From: Candidatus Acidiferrum typicum
Lineage (GTDB): Bacteria > Acidobacteriota > Terriglobia > Acidiferrales > UBA7541
Direction of reading: 5' to 3'
NCBI GenBank assembly: GCA_025463105.1
Contig: JAOAPW010000385.1
Coordinates: forward strand, 1-5,972
DNA: 5,972 nucleotides
Under the pieces are notes generated by a model. The model saw only the letters and a program-made list of their open reading frames with translations, was not told where the DNA came from and did no database searches. Made by a program: the position numbers and the translations under genes. This document shows, piece by piece, positions 5,367-5,972 of the stretch. Position 1 is the stretch's first letter, and each line of letters opens with the position of its first letter.

Positions 5367-5471
5367 GTTGTAGCCCGGGTCTCTTGCCCTGAGCGAACGC
5401 GAAGGGTCAGACCTGCTGGTTTTCCTCGCAATTGGCAAGCAAATCCTCACGTTTAAAGAGGGAGCTACAAC
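5367..5471. repeat. Palindromic intergenic element in a convergent spacer
   Basis: GTTGTAGC (5367-5374) and GCTACAAC (5464-5471) frame the unit as an 8-base inverted repeat. Inside, GGTCT (5378-5382) pairs with AGACC (5409-5413) and CCCT (5387-5390) with AGGG (5403-5406). The core, CCCTGAGCGAACGCGAAGGG, is the reverse-complement form of the motif at 2921-2937. The element fills most of the 157-base spacer between two convergent genes and may serve as a two-way terminator; no clean T tract is present. Confidence 0.55.
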
Positions 5472-5488
5472 TTCAGCGCAATTCCCAG

Positions 5489-5972
5489 TTATTTCCAGCC
5501 TGCACTCACGCCAAGCTCGGCAACGCGCTGTTCAAGTTCGCGCGCAATTTGCTGCGCGTCGGACTCCGCGGGAAATTCCACGGGTTTGCCGATGTATACG
5601 CGGATGCGGCCCGGACGATTGAAAATGCTGTGCGCCTCCCTGATTTCGTACGCCCCGTCGATGCGAATTGGAACAACGGGGAGCCTCAGATTGTTCGCGA
5701 GCAGGCCGATGCCGGCGCGAAAGGGTTGCAGTTTTCCGTCCGGAGTCATGTCTCCTTCGGGGAACACGAGGACGCTCCAGCCTCGGTCCGCCAACTCCCC
5801 TGCAAAACGAAAACTTTCGCGAAACCCGGAGCGTTTGGGCAGCGGGAAGACGTTGAAGAGCGCAACCACCAGAAAATAATTTATCTGCTGGAGCCAGCGG
5901 CGCAGAAAAAACCATTCTTTCGGAGGCCGGCGCATTCGAGCGAGACGTTCGCCGCCCATGGCTACCGCGAGG
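5489..5972 (-). CDS. PlsC/LPLAT-type acyltransferase, C-terminal part (5' end outside window)
   Basis: Members transfer acyl groups to lysophospholipids or glycerol phosphates at the inner membrane. The frame stays open past the ATG at 5959 to the window edge (LAVA before MGGERL), so that ATG is probably internal. Counting from it, 156 residues remain: a hydrophobic segment INYFLVVALFNVFPLP (about 26-41), the KRSGFRESFRFAGEL region, motif III FPEG (66-69) in LVFPEGDMTPDG, then GIGLLANNLRLPVVPIRI (83-100) and a closing beta-strand RIRVYIGKPVEFP (118-130). The catalytic HxxxxD motif should lie upstream and is not visible. FPEG is followed by DMTPDG, not the common GTRS. The ending could be that of a stand-alone enzyme or of an AMP-ligase/acyltransferase fusion; the window cannot decide. 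The stop TAA is at 5491-5489. Confidence 0.85.
   Translation of the reverse strand, partial: LAVAMGGERLARMRRPPKEWFFLRRWLQQINYFLVVALFNVFPLPKRSGFRESFRFAGELADRGWSVLVFPEGDMTPDGKLQPFRAGIGLLANNLRLPVVPIRIDGAYEIREAHSIFNRPGRIRVYIGKPVEFPAESDAQQIARELEQRVAELGVSAGWK

Noticed and set aside
1..5972. CRISPR array, tRNA genes, insertion sequence, phage or defence genes
   Set aside because: I saw no regularly spaced direct repeats, cloverleaf-like tRNA, transposase or integrase motif, or defence-type domain on either strand.

Overview
The window looks like chromosomal DNA of an acidobacterium or a close relative. This is inferred from the character of the proteins (a secreted PGCP-like M28 peptidase, a TypA/BipA GTPase, small charged or membrane proteins, an FPEG-type acyltransferase), the moderately high GC and the repeat-rich spacers. 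No rRNA or other taxonomic marker is present. Nothing here is a recognisable phage, plasmid, defence or CRISPR system.

Layout: (1) 1-327 (+) is the C-terminal end of an unrecognised gene that enters from the left. (2) 328-630 is a convergent spacer of 303 bases. It holds a G+C-rich segment (about 366-515) whose two halves can form a nested, rod-like set of helices, so it is a candidate non-coding RNA. An AT-rich inverted repeat follows at 553-584. (3) 631-2172 (-) is an exported M28 zinc peptidase with all expected metal ligands. It probably starts at a TTG codon that has an ideal ribosome binding site. (4) 2310-2519 (+) and 2443-2681 (-) are two small, charged, helix-rich protein genes whose 3' ends overlap. 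The minus-strand gene has an excellent ribosome binding site but needs a -1 shift at an A-rich run to read its natural C-terminus. (5) 2682-3014 has no protein gene I can support. It contains a series of hairpins, one shaped like an intrinsic terminator, upstream of typA. (6) 3015-4847 (+) is typA/bipA, complete. (7) 4844-4920 is a long imperfect inverted repeat whose first copy contains the typA stop codon and probably terminates transcription. (8) 5110-5331 (+) is a 73-residue membrane protein. (9) 5367-5471 is a convergent spacer with a palindromic repeat; its core matches a motif found in the typA leader. (10) 5489-5972 (-) is the C-terminal part of a PlsC-type acyltransferase that runs off the right edge.

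The genes do not form one pathway. Strands alternate and nearly every gene looks separately transcribed, with convergent spacers filled by palindromic elements. The most checkable unusual points are the frameshifted small gene, the structured segment at 366-515, the hairpin series with a terminator ahead of typA, and the dispersed palindromic repeats.
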